NCBI RefSeq assembly: GCF_034350045.1
Contig: NZ_CP133781.1
Coordinates: forward strand, 2,262,001 to 2,326,000
Length of the DNA stretch: 64,000 nt
From: Pseudomonas sp. CCI4.2
GTDB lineage: Bacteria > Pseudomonadota > Gammaproteobacteria > Pseudomonadales > Pseudomonadaceae
Direction: 5' to 3'
In this document: positions 8,326 through 19,900 of the stretch, piece after piece
Layout: each line of letters starts with the position of its first letter
Position numbering within the stretch: the first letter of the stretch is position 1
The notes under the pieces: model-generated
Databases searched by the model: none
The model's input: the letters and a program-made list of their open reading frames with translations, nothing else
Told to the model about the DNA's origin: nothing
Made by a program: the position numbers and the translations under genes

Positions 8326-9771
8326 TTACCCCTCCAGTTTGTTTTTCAGCAGTTCATTCACCTGTTGCGGGTTGGCTTTGCCTTTGGACGCTTTCATGGC
8401 CTGGCCGACGAAGAAGCCGAACATCTTGCCGCGTTTGGCTTCGTCTGCTGCACGGTAATCCAGGACTTGTTGGGCGTTGACCGCCAGCATTTCGTCGAGC
8501 ATGGACTCGATGGCGCCGCTGTCGGTGACTTGTTTCAGGCCGCGTTGCTCAATGACTTCATCAGCGCTGCCTTCGCCATTGGCCATGCCTTCAAACACCA
8601 TCTTCGCGATCTTGCCGGAGATGGTGTTGTCGGTAATGCGCAGCAGCATGCCGCCCAATTGCTCGGCGCTGACCGGTGATTGGTCAATTTCCACGGCCAG
8701 TTTGTTCAGCAAGCTGCCCAGTTCGACCATGACCCAGTTGGCGGCCAGTTTGGCGTCGCCACTGATGCTCACGACTTTTTCGAAGTAATCGGCTTGCTCA
8801 CGGCTCGAAGCCAACACGCTGGCGTCGTAAGCCGATAAGCCAAACTGCGCCTGGAAGCGTTCGCGTTTTTGCGGCGGCAATTCAGGCAGGGTGGCGCGGA
8901 CTTCATCGAGGAACGAATTCTCGATCACCACCGGCAGCAGGTCTGGGTCCGGGAAGTAACGGTAGTCGTTGGCTTCCTCTTTGCTACGCATGGCGCGGGT
9001 TTCGTCTTTGCTTGGGTCGTACAGACGGGTTTGCTGGATGACGCGCCCACCGTCTTCGATCAGCTCGATCTGGCGCCGAACTTCGGTGTTGATGGCTTTC
9101 TCGATGAAGCGGAACGAGTTGACGTTCTTGATCTCGCAGCGGGTGCCAAACTCGACTTGCCCAAACGGACGGATCGACACGTTACAGTCGCAACGCAGAG
9201 AGCCTTCAGCCATGTTGCCGTCGCAAATGTCCAGGTAACGAACCAGTGCGTGCATGGCTTTGACGTAAGCCACGGCTTCTTTGGCGGAACGCATGTCGGG
9301 TTCGGAAACGATTTCCAGCAGCGGCGTGCCCGCGCGGTTCAGGTCAATCCCGGTCATGCCGTTGAAATCTTCATGCAGGCTTTTGCCGGCATCTTCTTCC
9401 AAGTGCGCGCGGGTGACGCCGATACGTTTGACCGTGCCGTCTTCCAAGGTGATGTCCAGATGGCCCTTGCCAACAATTGGCAACTCCATTTGGCTGATCT
9501 GATAACCCTTTGGCAGATCCGGGTAGAAATAGTTTTTGCGCGCGAACACGTTGTGTTGGCCAATCTCGGCGTCAATCGCCAAGCCCAGCTTGACCGCCAT
9601 CCGCACCGCTTCCTGGTTGAGCACCGGCAATACGCCAGGCATGCCGAGGTCGACAAGGCTGGCTTGGGTGTTCGGCTCAGAGCCAAACGTGGTGCTGCTG
9701 CCGGAGAAAATCTTCGATTGGGTCGAGAGCTGAGTATGAATCTCCAGCCCGATCACAACTTCCCATTGCAT
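8326..9771 (-). CDS. gatB: Asp-tRNA(Asn)/Glu-tRNA(Gln) amidotransferase subunit B
   Basis: Kinase/tRNA-binding subunit of the GatCAB complex, which amidates Glu-tRNA(Gln) or Asp-tRNA(Asn) in the cytoplasm. The 481-residue length is standard. The start [17 protein letters not shown] is the conserved N-terminus of GatB; upstream in-frame codons (to 9813) lie inside gatA and were discarded. A GatB/YqeY-type helical tail follows residue 330. The gene lies 11 bp after gatA in the leftward gatCAB operon. Confidence 0.97.
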   Translation of the reverse strand: MQWEVVIGLEIHTQLSTQSKIFSGSSTTFGSEPNTQASLVDLGMPGVLPVLNQEAVRMAVKLGLAIDAEIGQHNVFARKNYFYPDLPKGYQISQMELPIVGKGHLDITLEDGTVKRIGVTRAHLEEDAGKSLHEDFNGMTGIDLNRAGTPLLEIVSEPDMRSAKEAVAYVKAMHALVRYLDICDGNMAEGSLRCDCNVSIRPFGQVEFGTRCEIKNVNSFRFIEKAINTEVRRQIELIEDGGRVIQQTRLYDPSKDETRAMRSKEEANDYRYFPDPDLLPVVIENSFLDEVRATLPELPPQKRERFQAQFGLSAYDASVLASSREQADYFEKVVSISGDAKLAANWVMVELGSLLNKLAVEIDQSPVSAEQLGGMLLRITDNTISGKIAKMVFEGMANGEGSADEVIEQRGLKQVTDSGAIESMLDEMLAVNAQQVLDYRAADEAKRGKMFGFFVGQAMKASKGKANPQQVNELLKNKLEG

Positions 9772-9782
9772 GTGTTTTCTCC

Positions 9783-11234
9783 TTAGAAGCCTGATGGCGT
9801 GCGCGTGTGCCAATCGGTCACTTGTTGATACTGGTGAGCGACGTTTAGCAAGCGGCCTTCCTGGAAATACGGGGCCAGCAATTGCACCCCAACGGGCAAG
9901 CCTTCAACGAAACCAGCTGGCATGGACAAGCCTGGCAAGCCCGCGAGGTTGGCGGTGATGGTGTAGAAGTCTTCCAGATAGGCAGAAATCGGATCATCGT
10001 TCTTGGCGCCGATTTTCCAGGCCGGGTTCGGCGTGGTTGGACCCAGAATCACGTCAACTTCAGTGAACGCGTTCATGAAGTCGTTCTTGATAAGGCGACG
10101 AATTTTCTGCGCTTGCAGGTAGTACGCGTCGTAATAACCGGCGGACAGCGCATAGGCGCCGACCAAAATTCGCCGCTGCACTTCTGGGCCGAAGCCTTCT
10201 GCCCGAGAACGCTTGTACAGGTCTTCAAGGTTTTTCGGGTCTTCACAACGATGGCCAAAACGCACGCCATCGAAACGTGACAGGTTCGACGAGGCCTCAG
10301 CGGGCGCGATCACGTAGTAAGCCGGGATGGCGTGTTGCAGGTTTGGCAGGCTGACTTCCTTGACGACGGCGCCGAGTTTTTCCAGCTCCTTGACGCTTTC
10401 AAGCACCAATTCAGCGATGCGTGGGTCAAGACCTGCACCGAAGTATTCTTTTGGAATGCCGATACGCAGCCCTTGTAGCGAGCCGTTGAGGCTGGCGGCG
10501 TAATCCGGCACGGGCTCGTCGATGCTGGTGGAGTCCTGCGGATCGAAGCCGGCCATGCCTTGCAGCAGCAGGGCGCAGTCTTCAGCGGTGCGTGCCAATG
10601 GACCGGCCTGATCGAGGCTGGAGGCGTACGCGATCATTCCCCAGCGCGACACACGACCGTATGTCGGTTTCAGGCCGGTGAGGTTGGTCAATGCCGCCGG
10701 CTGACGAATGGAACCGCCGGTGTCAGTGCCCGTAGCGGCAGGTAGCAGACGAGCGGCTACGGCGGCTGCCGAACCGCCCGACGAGCCGCCGGGAACATGT
10801 TCGAGGTTCCACGGGTTTTTAACAGGGCCGTAGTAGCTCGACTCGTTGGCAGAACCCATGGCGAACTCGTCCATGTTGGTCTTGCCCAGCGTCACTGTGC
10901 CCGCCGCCGCCAGCTTGGCAACAATGGTTGCGTCGTAGGGTGCTTTGAAGTTGTCAAGCATCTTCGAGCCGCAACTGGTGCGTACGCCCTGTGTGCAGAA
11001 CAAATCTTTGTGAGCCAAAGGGACACCCAGCAGGGCGCCACTCTCGCCAGCAGCGCGCCGGGCATCAGCCGCGCGCGCCTGGACAGTTGCCAGGTCTTCG
11101 GTGAGCGTGATGAAGCTATTGATCTTGGGGTCAAGTTGGGCGATACGCGCCAGCAAAACCTGAGTCAATTCTTCGGAAGAAAACTTTTTTTCGGCGAGTC
11201 CGCGGGCGATCTCGGCCAGAGTCAAATGGTGCAT
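9783..11234 (-). CDS. gatA: Asp-tRNA(Asn)/Glu-tRNA(Gln) amidotransferase subunit A
   Basis: Glutaminase subunit of GatCAB, supplying ammonia from glutamine. It belongs to the amidase-signature family and shows the Ser-cisSer-Lys triad: Lys76 in PLAHKDLF, Ser151 in PGGSSGGSA and Ser175 in [10 protein letters not shown]. The length of 483 residues is typical. It lies 15 bp downstream of gatC and 11 bp upstream of gatB. Confidence 0.97.
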   Translation of the reverse strand: MHHLTLAEIARGLAEKKFSSEELTQVLLARIAQLDPKINSFITLTEDLATVQARAADARRAAGESGALLGVPLAHKDLFCTQGVRTSCGSKMLDNFKAPYDATIVAKLAAAGTVTLGKTNMDEFAMGSANESSYYGPVKNPWNLEHVPGGSSGGSAAAVAARLLPAATGTDTGGSIRQPAALTNLTGLKPTYGRVSRWGMIAYASSLDQAGPLARTAEDCALLLQGMAGFDPQDSTSIDEPVPDYAASLNGSLQGLRIGIPKEYFGAGLDPRIAELVLESVKELEKLGAVVKEVSLPNLQHAIPAYYVIAPAEASSNLSRFDGVRFGHRCEDPKNLEDLYKRSRAEGFGPEVQRRILVGAYALSAGYYDAYYLQAQKIRRLIKNDFMNAFTEVDVILGPTTPNPAWKIGAKNDDPISAYLEDFYTITANLAGLPGLSMPAGFVEGLPVGVQLLAPYFQEGRLLNVAHQYQQVTDWHTRTPSGF

Positions 11235-11249
11235 TGCAGGCTCTTTCCC

Positions 11250-11537
11250 TTACTCGATGACTTTCGGAACCAGATAAAGGCCGTTTTCGACCGCTGGTGC
11301 GATGGCTTGGTAAGCGTCGCGCTGATTTCGCTCGGTCACGACGTCCGCACGAAGGCGTTGAGAGGCTTCGAGCGGGTGCGCCAGTGGCTCGATACCGCGG
11401 GTATCGACGGCTTGCATCTGATCTACCAGCCCGAGAATATTATTAAGTGCATCGGTAGTACGCGGAATATCAGCTTCATTCAGGCCTAATCGAGCCAAAT
11501 GAGCGATTTTTTCCACGTCGGAGCGATCAAGCGCCAT
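11250..11537 (-). CDS. gatC: Asp-tRNA(Asn)/Glu-tRNA(Gln) amidotransferase subunit C
   Basis: Small 95-residue scaffold that wraps GatA and GatB together. The start [19 protein letters not shown] is the conserved N-terminus, which is why I reject in-frame codons extending to 11594. First gene of the gatCAB operon, divergent from mreB with about 210 bp between the two starts. Confidence 0.95.
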   Translation of the reverse strand: MALDRSDVEKIAHLARLGLNEADIPRTTDALNNILGLVDQMQAVDTRGIEPLAHPLEASQRLRADVVTERNQRDAYQAIAPAVENGLYLVPKVIE

Positions 11538-11673
11538 GGGAATCTCCAGTGGAAAGCAGACGGATGGGATCCGTGTGTTAGATTGTGCGAACACTACCGC
11601 ATTTCTGCGGTCGTATGGCCGCGAACGTCTTAGGTCGTGCTTGGAAAAACAGCCAATTTAACATATTGGCTCC

Positions 11674-11702
11674 TTGCCCAAAATCCCTGTCGTTGTTAGA
11701 GT
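11674..11702 (+). promoter_or_regulatory. Candidate sigma-70 promoter for mreB
   Basis: TTGCCC (11674-11679) and TAGAGT (11697-11702) are separated by 17 bp and lie about 45 bp before the mreB ATG. Both hexamers deviate from consensus, so this is a plausible assignment only. Confidence 0.4.
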
Positions 11703-11734
11703 TTGCCGCACTTTTTTACTCACGCGTTGCCTAG

Positions 11735-12784
<1,050 letters not shown>

Positions 12785-12974
12785 GTTCGCTGAGCGCAAA
12801 GCCCAGCAGCCGTGGTCTACAGGTAGCAGCAATGCTGCCTGTATTCGTTAGGCTGGCGCCAAATAGGGCGTTATTTTCTGTCCATTGTTGTTAGGCCGGT
12901 TGCATGCCGTATGAAGAATAAGTACAACCAGTTGATGCTCAATCCATCGAACGCATGCCCGCGAGGAGCGGCCT

Positions 12975-14189
12975 ATTAAACCGCTTTTCGCAAAAGGCCC
13001 CTCACTGGGTGTGCGCCTGTTGGTACTGGTCGTCTTATCCGTTGCGCTGATGGTGGTGGATGCCCGTTTCACGGTTTTGAAGCCCGTCCGCAGCCAGATG
13101 TCGCTGGTATTGATGCAGTCCTACTGGATTGCCGATCTACCTCAACGCCTTTATCAAGGTGTCGCCAGCCAATTTGGCAGCCGCACCGAACTTGTCGCCG
13201 AGAACGAAAAACTCAAGACTGAAGCCTTGCTGCTGCAAGGGCGCCTGCAAAAGCTGGCGGCCTTGACTGAGCAGAATGTGCGTCTGCGCGAATTGCTCAA
13301 CTCTTCCGCGCTGGTCAACGAAAAGGTCGAAGTGGCCGAGTTGATCGGCATGGACCCGAATCCGTTTACACAACGCATCATCATCAACAAGGGTGAGCGC
13401 GACGGCGTGGTGCTGGGTCAGCCCGTCCTTGATGCGCGGGGTCTGATGGGCCAGGTGGTCGAGCTGATGCCCTATACCTCCCGAGTCCTGCTGCTGACCG
13501 ATACCACCCACAGCATCCCGGTTCAGGTCAATCGCAACGGCTTGCGTGCCATTGCCAGCGGCACCGGCAATCCGGAACGCCTGGAACTGCGGCATGTGGC
13601 CGACACGGCCGACATCAAGGAAGGCGACCTGTTGGTCAGTTCTGGCCTCGGCCAGCGCTTCCCGGCGGGTTACCCGGTGGCGACGGTCAAGGAAGTGATT
13701 CACGACCCTGGCCAACCTTTCGCCATTGTGCGAGCCGTTCCCACTGCTGCATTGAATCGCAGCCGTTACCTGTTGTTGGTGTTCAGTGATGGCCGGTCAC
13801 CCGAGCAACGGGCGGCCGACGCCGCGCAAGCTCAGGAGGCGATTGATCATCCTGGCGCAGAGGCCGCTACGCCTGCCAATCCTTCGGTGCCCGGCGGTGT
13901 GATACCTGCGGGTACGCACGCTATATCTACTGTCGGTGCGGTGCATGCCCCAGCGACCCCTGCTGCGGCGCACGCTGTTGCGGCCCCTGCAACGCCGGCT
14001 GCTTCGCATGCCCCGACGTCGCCAGCCTCAGCCCATGGCTCGACAGCGCCGGCGCATACGACGGTTCCGGCGCCAGCGGTCCCCGCACCTCATGCGGCGG
14101 CGATCCCGGCTGCGAAGCCGCCGGTCAAGACCGCTGTGCCCAAGCCACCGGTTACCGCACCCGCAGCACCTAAGGCAAGGGAAGAATAA
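12975..14189 (+). CDS. mreC: Rod shape-determining protein MreC, ATT start
   Basis: Periplasmic elongasome scaffold anchored by one N-terminal helix (LLVLVVLSVALMVVDARF), followed by a coiled coil (about residues 60-110 of the product) and the beta-sandwich MreC domain to about residue 265. The last ~125 residues are a low-complexity Ala/Pro/His/Thr-rich tail. Translation probably starts at ATT 12975: GAGGAG (12963-12968) sits 6 bases upstream and the codons give IKPLFAKGPSLGVRLL, a basic cytoplasmic stub before the helix. The only other nearby in-frame candidate is GTG 13011, which has no Shine-Dalgarno site and would start almost inside the helix. The gene overlaps mreD by one base. Confidence 0.9.
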   Translation: MKPLFAKGPSLGVRLLVLVVLSVALMVVDARFTVLKPVRSQMSLVLMQSYWIADLPQRLYQGVASQFGSRTELVAENEKLKTEALLLQGRLQKLAALTEQNVRLRELLNSSALVNEKVEVAELIGMDPNPFTQRIIINKGERDGVVLGQPVLDARGLMGQVVELMPYTSRVLLLTDTTHSIPVQVNRNGLRAIASGTGNPERLELRHVADTADIKEGDLLVSSGLGQRFPAGYPVATVKEVIHDPGQPFAIVRAVPTAALNRSRYLLLVFSDGRSPEQRAADAAQAQEAIDHPGAEAATPANPSVPGGVIPAGTHAISTVGAVHAPATPAAAHAVAAPATPAASHAPTSPASAHGSTAPAHTTVPAPAVPAPHAAAIPAAKPPVKTAVPKPPVTAPAAPKAREE

Positions 14190-14680
14190 TGGTCCGTCTG
14201 GCGCCCGCAAAAAATGGTTGGGTAGTGTGGTTCAGTTTTGCTATCGGCCTGCTGCTGAGTGTCTCGCCACTGCCGCAGTTCATGGAAATATTTCGCCCGC
14301 TCTGGCTAGCGCTGCTGTTGGCGTTCTGGGCGTTGGCACTGCCACATAAAATCGGCATGACCACTGCGTGGATGCTCGGGCTGGCCGAAGACGTGCTTTA
14401 TGGCACATTGCTCGGACAGAACGCGATGATTCTGACCCTGATCACCTTTTTAGTGATGTCCCTGCAGCAGCGTATGCGCACCTTCCCGATGTGGCAGCAG
14501 TGCATGGTCATTCTGGTGATTTTCGGCTTGGCGCAGTTGGCGCAACTTTGGTTGAGTGCCTTGACCGGTAATCGCCAGCCCACGCTGGCGTTGGTATTGC
14601 CAGCGCTGGTCAGTGCGCTACTGTGGCCATGGGTCAGTTATGGCTTGAGAGGCTTGAGCAAGCGCTTGGCTATTTATTGA
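14189..14680 (+). CDS. mreD: Rod shape-determining protein MreD
   Basis: Inner-membrane elongasome protein of 163 residues with about five hydrophobic helices and the [21 protein letters not shown] region typical of MreD. The ATG begins inside the mreC stop (TAATG). Downstream, about 106 bp separate it from maf. Confidence 0.93.
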   Translation: MVRLAPAKNGWVVWFSFAIGLLLSVSPLPQFMEIFRPLWLALLLAFWALALPHKIGMTTAWMLGLAEDVLYGTLLGQNAMILTLITFLVMSLQQRMRTFPMWQQCMVILVIFGLAQLAQLWLSALTGNRQPTLALVLPALVSALLWPWVSYGLRGLSKRLAIY

Positions 14681-14786
14681 GCTGTTTAACCGGTCATGTA
14701 CTTGGCTGACGTTTTCCACGGTGGCATTTTTCGCAGAGTCACGAACACAGTGGCGATGCCCTGATCACCGACAAGGAGATGTCCTT

Positions 14787-15398
14787 ATGCCCTTGCTTTA
14801 TCTGGCTTCTGGTTCACCGCGTCGCCGTGAGTTATTGACGCAGATAGGCGTGCCCTTTACCACGCTCAGCGCTGACATAGACGAAACCCCTTTTCCTGAA
14901 GAGTCTCCGGTGGCCTACGTGGAGCGGCTGGCGAGCGCAAAGGCCGAGGCGGGTTTGGCGTTGCTCGCAATCAACGCAACGGGCCCAACAGCGTGCGTCT
15001 TGGGCGCCGATACCGCCGTTGTTCTCGACGGTCGAATCCTGGGCAAACCGGTTGATCAAGCCGATGCACTGGCCATGCTGAGTGCACTGTCCGGCCGGGA
15101 GCATGAAGTGCTGACCTCCGTTGCGCTCGTCGACCATCAAAGATCTGAAGTTCGCACCGTCCATAGCCTTGTTCGGTTTCGTTCGATCAAGAGCGCGGAG
15201 GCTCAGGCCTATTGGGACAGCGGCGAACCACAAGACAAGGCTGGTGGTTATGCAATTCAAGGACTGGCGGCGATATTCGTCGATAGCCTGCAAGGCAGTT
15301 ATTCAGCCGTCGTCGGTTTGCCATTGTGCGAAACCGCAGAAATGCTTGGCCGTTTCGGCATACCCTGTTGGCAACGCCTGGAAGGTAAGAAGCCATGA
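14787..15398 (+). CDS. maf: Maf-family nucleoside triphosphate pyrophosphatase (YhdE type)
   Basis: Cytoplasmic house-cleaning enzyme that hydrolyses dTTP/UTP and modified nucleotides to monophosphates. The substrate motif [10 protein letters not shown] and the catalytic [11 protein letters not shown] and KAGGYAIQG segments are present. ATG 14787 follows AAGGAG (14773-14778) and gives 203 residues; the frame extending to 14721 lacks a ribosome site. The last four bases overlap rng (ATGA), so rng is probably translationally coupled. Confidence 0.93.
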   Translation: MPLLYLASGSPRRRELLTQIGVPFTTLSADIDETPFPEESPVAYVERLASAKAEAGLALLAINATGPTACVLGADTAVVLDGRILGKPVDQADALAMLSALSGREHEVLTSVALVDHQRSEVRTVHSLVRFRSIKSAEAQAYWDSGEPQDKAGGYAIQGLAAIFVDSLQGSYSAVVGLPLCETAEMLGRFGIPCWQRLEGKKP

Positions 15399-16852
15399 GT
15401 GAAGAGATACTGATCAACATCACGCCGATGGAGTCGCGCGTGGCCGTGGTTGAGAACGGTGTGCTGCAGGAAGTCCACGTTGAGCGGACCCAGCGGCGCG
15501 GTATCGTTGGCAACATTTACAAAGGCAAAGTCGTGCGGGTCTTACCCGGCATGCAAGCGGCGTTTATCGACATTGGTTTGGACCGCGCCGCGTTTATTCA
15601 CGCCTCGGAAATCTCCATGCGCGAAGGCCCGTCGGTTGAAAGTATCAGCTCGCTGGTTCACGAAGGTCAGGGCCTGGTGGTGCAAGTCACCAAAGACCCG
15701 ATCGGCAGCAAAGGTGCCCGCCTTACCACTCAATTGTCGATCCCGTCGCGCTACCTGGTGTACATGCCCCGGACCGCTCACGTTGGAATTTCGCTGAGAA
15801 TCGAAGACGAGGCTGAGCGTGAGCGACTCAAAAAAGTAGTTACCGACTGCGTCGCGCAAGAAGGCATCAAGGAAGCCGGCGGTTTTATTCTGCGAACGGC
15901 AGCCGAAGGTGCCGGCGCCGATGAGATCCTAATGGACATCCGCTACCTGCGCCGTCTGTGGGATCAAATTGGCGTGCAAATCCAGACCGTCAGCGCCCCC
16001 AGCGTGATTTACGAAGACCTCGGCCTGGCTTTGCGCACGTTGCGTGATCTGGTCAGCCCCCGGATCGAAAAAATTCGTATTGATTCACGGGAAACCTTTC
16101 AGAGAACCACTCAATTCGTCTCCGAGCTAATGCCGGAAATTGCCGATCGTCTGGAGCATTACCCTGGCGAGCGGCCTATTTTCGACCTGTATGGCGTCGA
16201 AGACGAAATCCAGAAAGCCCTCGAACGTAAGGTGCCGCTCAAGTCGGGCGGCTACCTGGTGATCGACCCGGCCGAAGCGATGAGCACCATCGACGTCAAT
16301 ACCGGTGCGTTTGTTGGTCATCGCAACCTGGAAGAAACTATCTTCAAGACCAATCTCGAAGCCGCCACCGCCATTGCACGCCAACTACGCCTGCGCAATC
16401 TGGGCGGGATCATCATCATCGACTTCATTGACATGGAGGATGGTGAACACCAGCGTCAGGTTTTGCGAACGCTGGAAAAACAACTGGAGCGCGATCACGC
16501 CAAGACCAACATCATCGGCATTACCGAGTTGGGCCTGGTGCAGATGACCCGCAAGCGCACCCGCGAAAGTCTTGAGCAAGTGCTGTGCGAGCCCTGCAGC
16601 AGTTGTCAGGGCCGCGGCAAGTTAAAGACCCCCGAAACAGTTTGCTACGAAATTTTTCGCGAAATCCTCCGTGAAGCCCGCGCGTATCAAGCTGAAGGCT
16701 ATCGTGTGTTGGCGAATCAGAAAGTCGTGGACCGCCTGCTTGACGAAGAGTCAGGTAATGTCGCTGAGTTGGAAGGTTTTATCGGCCGCACTATTCGTTT
16801 TCAGGTCGAGACCATGTACTCCCAGGAACAATATGACGTCGTGTTGCTCTGA
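15395..16852 (+). CDS. rng: Ribonuclease G
   Basis: Endoribonuclease of the RNase E/G family, which matures the 5' end of 16S rRNA and degrades some mRNAs. The 485-residue protein has an N-terminal S1-type RNA-binding region (about 35-125), the catalytic-metal motif [12 protein letters not shown] (about 298-307) and the zinc-link [11 protein letters not shown] (about 401-411). It lacks the long degradosome scaffold of RNase E, which decides for RNase G. Overlaps maf by four bases. Confidence 0.97.
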   Translation: MSEEILINITPMESRVAVVENGVLQEVHVERTQRRGIVGNIYKGKVVRVLPGMQAAFIDIGLDRAAFIHASEISMREGPSVESISSLVHEGQGLVVQVTKDPIGSKGARLTTQLSIPSRYLVYMPRTAHVGISLRIEDEAERERLKKVVTDCVAQEGIKEAGGFILRTAAEGAGADEILMDIRYLRRLWDQIGVQIQTVSAPSVIYEDLGLALRTLRDLVSPRIEKIRIDSRETFQRTTQFVSELMPEIADRLEHYPGERPIFDLYGVEDEIQKALERKVPLKSGGYLVIDPAEAMSTIDVNTGAFVGHRNLEETIFKTNLEAATAIARQLRLRNLGGIIIIDFIDMEDGEHQRQVLRTLEKQLERDHAKTNIIGITELGLVQMTRKRTRESLEQVLCEPCSSCQGRGKLKTPETVCYEIFREILREARAYQAEGYRVLANQKVVDRLLDEESGNVAELEGFIGRTIRFQVETMYSQEQYDVVLL

Positions 16853-16996
16853 TCAGCGACCCGTCAGCTTCAGAATAATGGCAGGACGCCTTCTAATGAG
16901 AATTATGCGTGGCGAATGAGCAATCCCCGATCCTCCCGATGACTGCGCGGCTGTGCCGTTGGCATGTTCAGACTTTAACTTGGACGGTCCGCTGAT

Positions 16997-19900
16997 ATGG
17001 GGCGGCTGACACGGGTTCTTGGCGTCTTGATTCGTTTGGGCTTGGGCTCGTGCGCGTTGTTTTTGGTGCTGACGGCGCTCTACGTCAGTGTGGGCAGGCA
17101 GCTGGTCCCGCTGGTCGCCGAGTATCGCTCCGAGATTGAGACCAAAGCCCGCGCCGCATTGGATATGCCTCTGAGCATCGGCAGTCTTGAAGGTCGTTGG
17201 AGTGGGTTTGCCCCCGTGTTGTTGGCCCATGATGTGATCGTAGGCGATGGCGCCAACGCGTTGCGCCTGGATCATGTCAGGGCAGTGCCGGATCTTTGGG
17301 CCAGCTTGGTGGCCCACGAAGTGCGCATCGCTCATCTTGAACTCGATGGCTTGCAACTGAGCCTCAAAGAAGACCATGACGGGCATTGGGCACTTCAGGG
17401 ACTGCCGGTTAAAGACGATAAACCGCTCGATCCAGAACAGATGTTGACCCAGATAAAAGCGGTGGCACGCCTGTCATTGCTCGACAGCCAGGTCACATTG
17501 CAGCCCTATGGGCAGCCACCGCTAACGTTCACCTATCTCAGTTTTACCCTCGAAACTGCGGGCGATAACCAGCGGCTTGACGCGCGTTTGACCTTGCCGG
17601 ATGGCCAGCCGATGGCGCTCAACCTGCGTTCACGGGTGCAGCCGCAAAATTGGCGCGATGGCGAAGCCCAAGCGTACATGAGCCTGCCGCAAAGTGATTG
17701 GGCGCATTGGCTGCCAGCCAGCCTCACCCAGCAGTGGAAGTTGTCTTCGCTTAAGGCGGGCGGTGAGCTATGGCTGACGTGGGGCAAAGGCATGCTGCAA
17801 AGTGCGGTGGCCCGGGTGAATGCGCCGCAGTTCATCGGTGCCTACGCTGACCGCAAGCCGGCCAAGATCAGCAATCTGGCAGTCAATGCCTGGTTCCGGC
17901 GTGAAGAGACGGGTTTTACCCTGTCCCTCGAATCACTGGCGATGAACATTGGCGACAAACGCTGGGAAAGCCGAATTCAGCTCAAGCAGCAAGCTGCCAC
18001 TGCCGACAACGACGAACGCTGGCACGTGCAGGCCGACCGTCTGGATCTGACGCCTATTACGCCGATTCTTGACTCGCTGGCGCCGCTGCCCGATCAACTC
18101 ATGGTGGTGCTGGATAACCTGAAAGTGACCGGCGGTGTGCGCAACGTCCTGCTTGATTACCGACCTCAGGCCACTGACGACACACGGTTCAGTTTTGCCG
18201 CCAATCTCGACAAAGTAGGTTTCAACGCCTACCACGGCGCCCCGGCGGCCGGAAATGTCAGTGGCAGCATCAGTGGCGATTTAGGTCAGGGTGAGCTGCG
18301 CCTCGATACCGACGACTTCATGCTGTACCTGTATCCGATCTTTGCTAAACCGTGGCAATACCAGAAAGCCAACGCCCGATTGACCTGGAAGCTGGACAAG
18401 CAAGGTTTTACCTTGATTGCGCCGTATATCAAGGTGCTCGGCGACGAGGGGCAAATCGCCAGCGATTTTCTGATTAGGCTGCACTTCGATTCTCCGCTGG
18501 AAGACTACATGGACCTGCGTGTCGGTCTGGTTGATGGAGATGGTCGTTACACCGGCAAGTATTTACCGGCAGTGCTTAGCCCGGCGCTGGATGAGTGGTT
18601 ACGCACTTCGATTCTGGGAGGCGTCGTGGATCAGGGTTACTTCCAGTATCAAGGCTCGCTGCAGCACGATGCAGTGGATGCGGCGCGTAACATCAGTCTG
18701 TTTTTCAAAGTTCACGACGCTTCGTTGGCGTTTCAACCGGGTTGGCCGCAACTGAGCGGCGTAGACGGCAAAGTATTTGTTGATGGGGCTGGCGTCAGAA
18801 TCAAGGCCAGTAAGGGCACTCTGCTGAACACCCAAGTCAGCAATGTCCTGGTTAATATTCCCCATGCCGCTGCCGGGAAAAATAGCCATTTATTGGTCGA
18901 CAGTGACTTCGCGGGGGATTTGGCCGACGGCGTGAAAATCCTCCAGGAAGCGCCCATAGGGACCGCGGATACGTTCGCTGGTTGGCAGGGTGATGGCCCC
19001 TTGCAGGGCAAACTCAAACTGGACATACCCTTGGGAAAAGGCGAAGAACCTAAAGTTTTGGTGGATTTCGACACCGACGGTTCGCGTCTGAGGTTGGCGA
19101 ACCCTTCACTGGACTTGACCCAACTCAAAGGCTCGTTTCGCTTCGACAACACCAAGGGCCTGAGCGGCAACAACATTCGCGCTCAAGCGTTTGAACACTC
19201 CGTCACCGCGCAAATTTTTGCCGAAGGCAAACCCGGGGCGATCACTACCCGGATCGCCGCCAGCGGCCAAGTGGGACAGAAACGCCTCGCCGAATGGTTG
19301 GGGGATTCCCAGCCGATGCCGGTTTCCGGCGATATGCCGTTCCAATTGCAAGTGACCCTGGGCGGTGCCAACAGCCAGCTTCAGATTGATTCCAACCTTA
19401 AAGGACTCGCTGTCGACTTGCCGGCACCGTTCGGCAAGGGCGCTGATGAGTCCCGTGACAGCCAGTTTCGAATGAATTTGCAAGGCCCGGAGCGGCGTTT
19501 CTGGGTCACCTACGGCGACCTTGCCAACCTCGCTTTCGCTTCACCCGCTGGAAAGATGGCGCAAGGGCGGGGTGAGCTGTTTCTCGGTAAGGGCGGCGCG
19601 GTTGTTCCAGACGCCAAAGGCCTGAGAGTGCGCGGTGAATTGTCCGAGTTGGACGTTGCACCCTGGAAAAGCGTAGTCGACCGCTATGCGGGTAACGATC
19701 CCGGCGGCAGCGCCAAGCAGCTGTTGAGCAACGCAGACCTGCAAATCGGCAAGCTGAGCGCTTTGGGTTCGACTCTCGAAAATGTCAGCGTGCAGCTTGA
19801 TCGCAAAGACGCTGCATGGGCCGTGGCGGTGGACAGTTCATTGCTCAAAGGTAGCGCCAGTTTGCCCGACGCGAAAACGGCGCCGATCGCTATCGACCTG

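Noticed and set aside
8869..9786. 305-codon open frame antisense to gatB
   Set aside because: Mirror of GatB codons; no ribosome site and no family pattern.
16891..16910. Fur-box-like TAATGAGAATTAT between rng and yhdP
   Set aside because: Only a partial match to the 19-bp consensus, with no iron-related gene next to it.
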